In this document: positions 62,070 through 64,000 of the stretch, in pieces | Layout of the letters: every line of letters begins with the position of its first letter | How positions within the stretch are numbered: the stretch's first letter is position 1 | Assembly: GCA_007131745.1 (NCBI GenBank) | Contig: SLPX01000166.1 | Location: 8,960 to 72,959 of the forward strand | DNA length: 64,000 nt | Direction of reading: 5' to 3' | Source: Myxococcales bacterium | Lineage (GTDB): Bacteria; Myxococcota; Polyangia; HGW-17; SLPX01 | Position numbers and translations under genes: made by a program | Notes under the pieces: model-generated | What the model was told of the DNA's origin: nothing | Seen by the model: the letters and a program-made list of their open reading frames with translations, nothing else | Database searches by the model: none

Positions 62070-62639
62070 ATGGAAAACAACGAATCTGACTCAAGCGCAT
62101 GGGAAGAAATATTTGGTTCTACCGGGGACGGAAAGATCAAGTTTGCAACAGCGGACACCTACCTGGACGCCTACAGGGCAAACAGAGAGGAAAAAACCGG
62201 CAGGAAATTCCTGGCTTTTTTTCTGGGCACCGAAGAATACGCTGCCGACCTGCGCTCTATAAAAGAAATCCTGAAGTACCAAGTTCCTACATACGTGCCC
62301 CGAACCCGGCCTTTCCTCCTGGGAGTAATTTCGGTCAGGGGCGAAGTTTTGCCCGTCCTGGATCTTAAACGCAAAACCGGCATGGGAGAAACCAGGATAA
62401 CCAACAAGACCCGAATACTGGTTGTGGAACGCGACAATGAACGCTTTGGACTGACAGTGGATGAAATAAGTTCGGTCGAGGTTTTACCTCCATCTTCCAT
62501 CCAGCCGCCACCCGTTTCCAGCGGACGGGAAAAAGAATTCGTCGAAGGAATCGGTCGAATAGGAGAACGGTTGTTGATCTTGATCTCTATGGCTGAAATC
62601 CTGGATTTCGGCGATTGTTCCGAATCGGAGGTACAATGA
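62070..62639 (+). CDS. cheW: CheW-like coupling protein (first copy)
   Basis: 189 residues. The CheW domain covers about residues 45-185: FLAFFLGTEEYAADLRSIKEIL, VISVRGEVLPVLDL and VDEISSVEVLPPSSIQPPP. It follows cheA across the palindrome, and its own ribosome binding site is weak. It has an N-terminal extension of about 40 residues. Bridges receptors to CheA. Confidence 0.93.
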   Translation: MENNESDSSAWEEIFGSTGDGKIKFATADTYLDAYRANREEKTGRKFLAFFLGTEEYAADLRSIKEILKYQVPTYVPRTRPFLLGVISVRGEVLPVLDLKRKTGMGETRITNKTRILVVERDNERFGLTVDEISSVEVLPPSSIQPPPVSSGREKEFVEGIGRIGERLLILISMAEILDFGDCSESEVQ

Positions 62640-63106
62640 ATCCGGGTGAAACACTTTTGAAAATGGCTGCCTTCCGAGTTGGAAAGCACGAATGCGCTAT
62701 CGACATAATGTCGATAAAGGAAATCGTGAATCCTTTGGACATAACCCCGTTGCCCCGCGCTCCGGCTTTCCTGGAAGGCGTAGTCGAACTGAGAGGCGCA
62801 ATAGTGCCGATCGTCGATCTTCGCAAGCGTTTCGGCATTCCCGCTGAAAAAACACCTTCAATGAAATACATCATAGCCAGCCGTGGAGGCCGAATAATCG
62901 GTTTGATTGTTGATTCAGTAACCGAAGTGATAAATGTGCCGTTTTCGGATCTTCGTCCCGCCCCCGGAATAACAAAAGATCCCGACGTTCAACCTGTTTC
63001 AGCCATGTGCCGCTTTGGAGGCCGCCTGATTCTGGTGCTGGACCTGAACGTTATGCTCTCTTCGGAGGAAAAAATGGAATTGTCGGCCGTAGAAGAGAGG
63101 ACTTGA
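62636..63106 (+). CDS. CheW-like coupling protein (second copy)
   Basis: 156 residues from the ATG at 62636, which overlaps the first cheW stop as ATGA. GGAGG precedes it. One CheW domain: AAFRVGKHECAIDIMSIKEIV, GVVELRGAIVPIVDLRKRFG and LIVDSVTEVINVPFSDL. Two consecutive CheW genes in one operon suggest two receptor inputs or array architectures. Confidence 0.93.
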   Translation: MNPGETLLKMAAFRVGKHECAIDIMSIKEIVNPLDITPLPRAPAFLEGVVELRGAIVPIVDLRKRFGIPAEKTPSMKYIIASRGGRIIGLIVDSVTEVINVPFSDLRPAPGITKDPDVQPVSAMCRFGGRLILVLDLNVMLSSEEKMELSAVEERT

Positions 63107-63109
63107 TTC

Positions 63110-63847
63110 ATGATGAATCTTTTTCAAGACGTACAAAGCGACTGCAAAAGAGCAATCCTTGTAGCTTATGAACCCGGCGAGGTGAGTGTTGAATTGACCC
63201 TTCTCACGACATCGCTGGGATACGACGTAGAAACAGCGTCGGACGGCGATCAAGCCTGGATTCTTCTCAGGAGCCGCGGATTTGATTTGCTGGTTGTAGA
63301 CGCAGGACTGCCGGGAAAACCTTCTTACGACATATGCGATTCAATAGCCGAACACAACATGAAAACCAAGGTTGTGTTGGTCGCCTCCGTGTACAGGAAG
63401 ACCCGCTACAAGCGAAATCCGATATCACTGTACGGAGCGGATGACTACGTGGAACAACATCACATTCATGACAAACTGCCCGGCAAGATAGCCCGCCTGC
63501 TGGGCAACACTCATTCCGGAGATCCGCACAAAACAGCGGATCCTGAAAAAATCCGGATAGCGGGGGATCTCAGAATTGAAAACCCCTCAATGATTCAATT
63601 CGACAAAAACAGGTTGTTGCGCACAGCGCGCATTCTTGCATCGGACATGGCCGTCTACAATCCGAATTTGCTGAAATTAGATTTTCAGAAATTTTCAAAA
63701 CAAGAACAGAAAGACTTGGAAGACGGTGCAGATTTTTTCAGCAAACTGGTTCCGGACTTAAAAAAACCCCATGCCGAAACCCTTCTCCTCGACGCACTGG
63801 CATTTCTCAAGACGCGCGAAACCGAAGACGGAACAGGAAACACATGA
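63110..63847 (+). CDS. Receiver-domain protein with unknown C-terminal region
   Basis: 245 residues. The N-terminal receiver (about 15-135) keeps the phospho-acceptor Asp in LLVVDAGLPGKPSYDI, but the Lys of the KP motif is replaced (VEQHHIHD), and the N-terminal acidic pair reads YEPGE. The C-terminal 90 residues (MIQFDKNRLLRTARILASDMAVYNPN) resemble helical output regions of delta-type regulators but are not recognised. It starts three bases after cheW2 and overlaps the HEAT gene as ATGA. Confidence 0.78.
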   Translation: MMNLFQDVQSDCKRAILVAYEPGEVSVELTLLTTSLGYDVETASDGDQAWILLRSRGFDLLVVDAGLPGKPSYDICDSIAEHNMKTKVVLVASVYRKTRYKRNPISLYGADDYVEQHHIHDKLPGKIARLLGNTHSGDPHKTADPEKIRIAGDLRIENPSMIQFDKNRLLRTARILASDMAVYNPNLLKLDFQKFSKQEQKDLEDGADFFSKLVPDLKKPHAETLLLDALAFLKTRETEDGTGNT

Positions 63848-64000
63848 AAGAAAAACTTTCGTCATTGTTTCCGCACAAAAGTGAAGAACAAAAAATAGAA
63901 ATCCTCAAATCCCTTCACTATCGAAACCCGGAATCTTTGAAGATCCTATCGGATGCTCTCGGCGACAACAGCCGTCGGATCAGGAAGCAATCAATCCGCA
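63844..64000 (+). CDS. HEAT-repeat protein, truncated by the window end
   Basis: Only the first 52 residues are visible (MKEKLSSLFPHKSEEQKIEI onwards). RNPESLKILSDALGDNSRRIRKQSI is a HEAT-type helical pair with a conserved Arg. The start overlaps the previous stop as ATGA, so it belongs to the chemosensory operon. In Myxococcus-type systems, HEAT proteins are known partners of Che operons. The function here is inferred. Confidence 0.7.
   Translation, partial: MKEKLSSLFPHKSEEQKIEILKSLHYRNPESLKILSDALGDNSRRIRKQSIR

Noticed and set aside
1..64000. tRNA, rRNA and CRISPR elements
   Set aside because: No T-arm-like GTTCGA-type clover structure, ribosomal signature or regularly spaced repeat was found by eye. 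A covariance search would be needed to exclude a tRNA fully.

Overview
The window comes from a bacterium of moderate GC content. Its gene content points to a deltaproteobacterium-like, probably Myxococcota-related lineage, though no marker gene here settles the phylum. The clues are many cysteine-rich lipoproteins, an IgGFc-binding-type surface protein, a MYXO-CTERM-like C-terminal sorting signal, PilZ and DUF4388 proteins, a sigma54 response regulator, a lone pilin-like protein and a CheA/CheW/HEAT chemosensory operon. There are no rRNA or tRNA genes, CRISPR arrays or intact insertion sequences.

Layout. 1-2.8 kb: a lipoprotein serpin, an orphan membrane protein and a Phd/ParE toxin-antitoxin pair. 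3-10.8 kb: small heat-shock protein, aminotransferase, ECF sigma/anti-sigma pair, sugar-nucleotide epimerase, then yicC-gmk-lipoprotein. 10.8-18.65 kb: a one-direction block of Hsp20, six-BON lipoprotein, large lipoprotein, receiver-like protein, hybrid histidine kinase and sigma54 activator. It is preceded by a sigma54-type -24/-12 element and two TTCCGGAA sites 20 bp apart. It is bracketed by a 77-bp direct repeat that carries the 3' end of the preceding lipoprotein gene. 18.7-22.6 kb (minus strand): flavodoxin-ferredoxin protein, IgGFc-binding-type protein and a Cys-rich lipoprotein. 22.8-30.8 kb: TPR, PilZ and DUF4388 proteins, an orphan sensor kinase, acylphosphatase, Rho behind a long leader, and an Old Yellow family enzyme.

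31-37.5 kb: a 1299-residue protein that looks like two surface proteins joined end to end, an L,D-transpeptidase and a pseudo-receiver. 37.8-41 kb (minus): acidic lipoprotein, PanE, PanB, QueD and a pilin-like protein. 41-51.7 kb: a threonyl-tRNA synthetase without TGS domain, a GH5-like lipoprotein, a TerB-like protein, a PafA-type phosphatase, a TatT-like lipoprotein, a lipocalin and a HAD phosphatase. 51.8-57.5 kb: serC divergent from a single gene encoding SHMT plus two GcvT-like domains, followed by a Nudix hydrolase. 57.5-64 kb: an FHA-GAF-cyclase-like protein on the minus strand, then CheY-like, CheA, CheW, CheW, atypical receiver and the start of a HEAT-repeat protein.

Three observations stand out: the SHMT-GcvT-GcvT fusion, which would join serine-to-glycine conversion and the T-protein step in one chain; the repeat-flanked sigma54 envelope-stress module with its own activator; and the fused MYXO-CTERM-like/lipoprotein gene. 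Serine and glycine metabolism is grouped (serC, SHMT-GcvT). Envelope proteins dominate the rest, with at least a dozen predicted lipoproteins. Translational coupling through ATGA-type overlaps is frequent.
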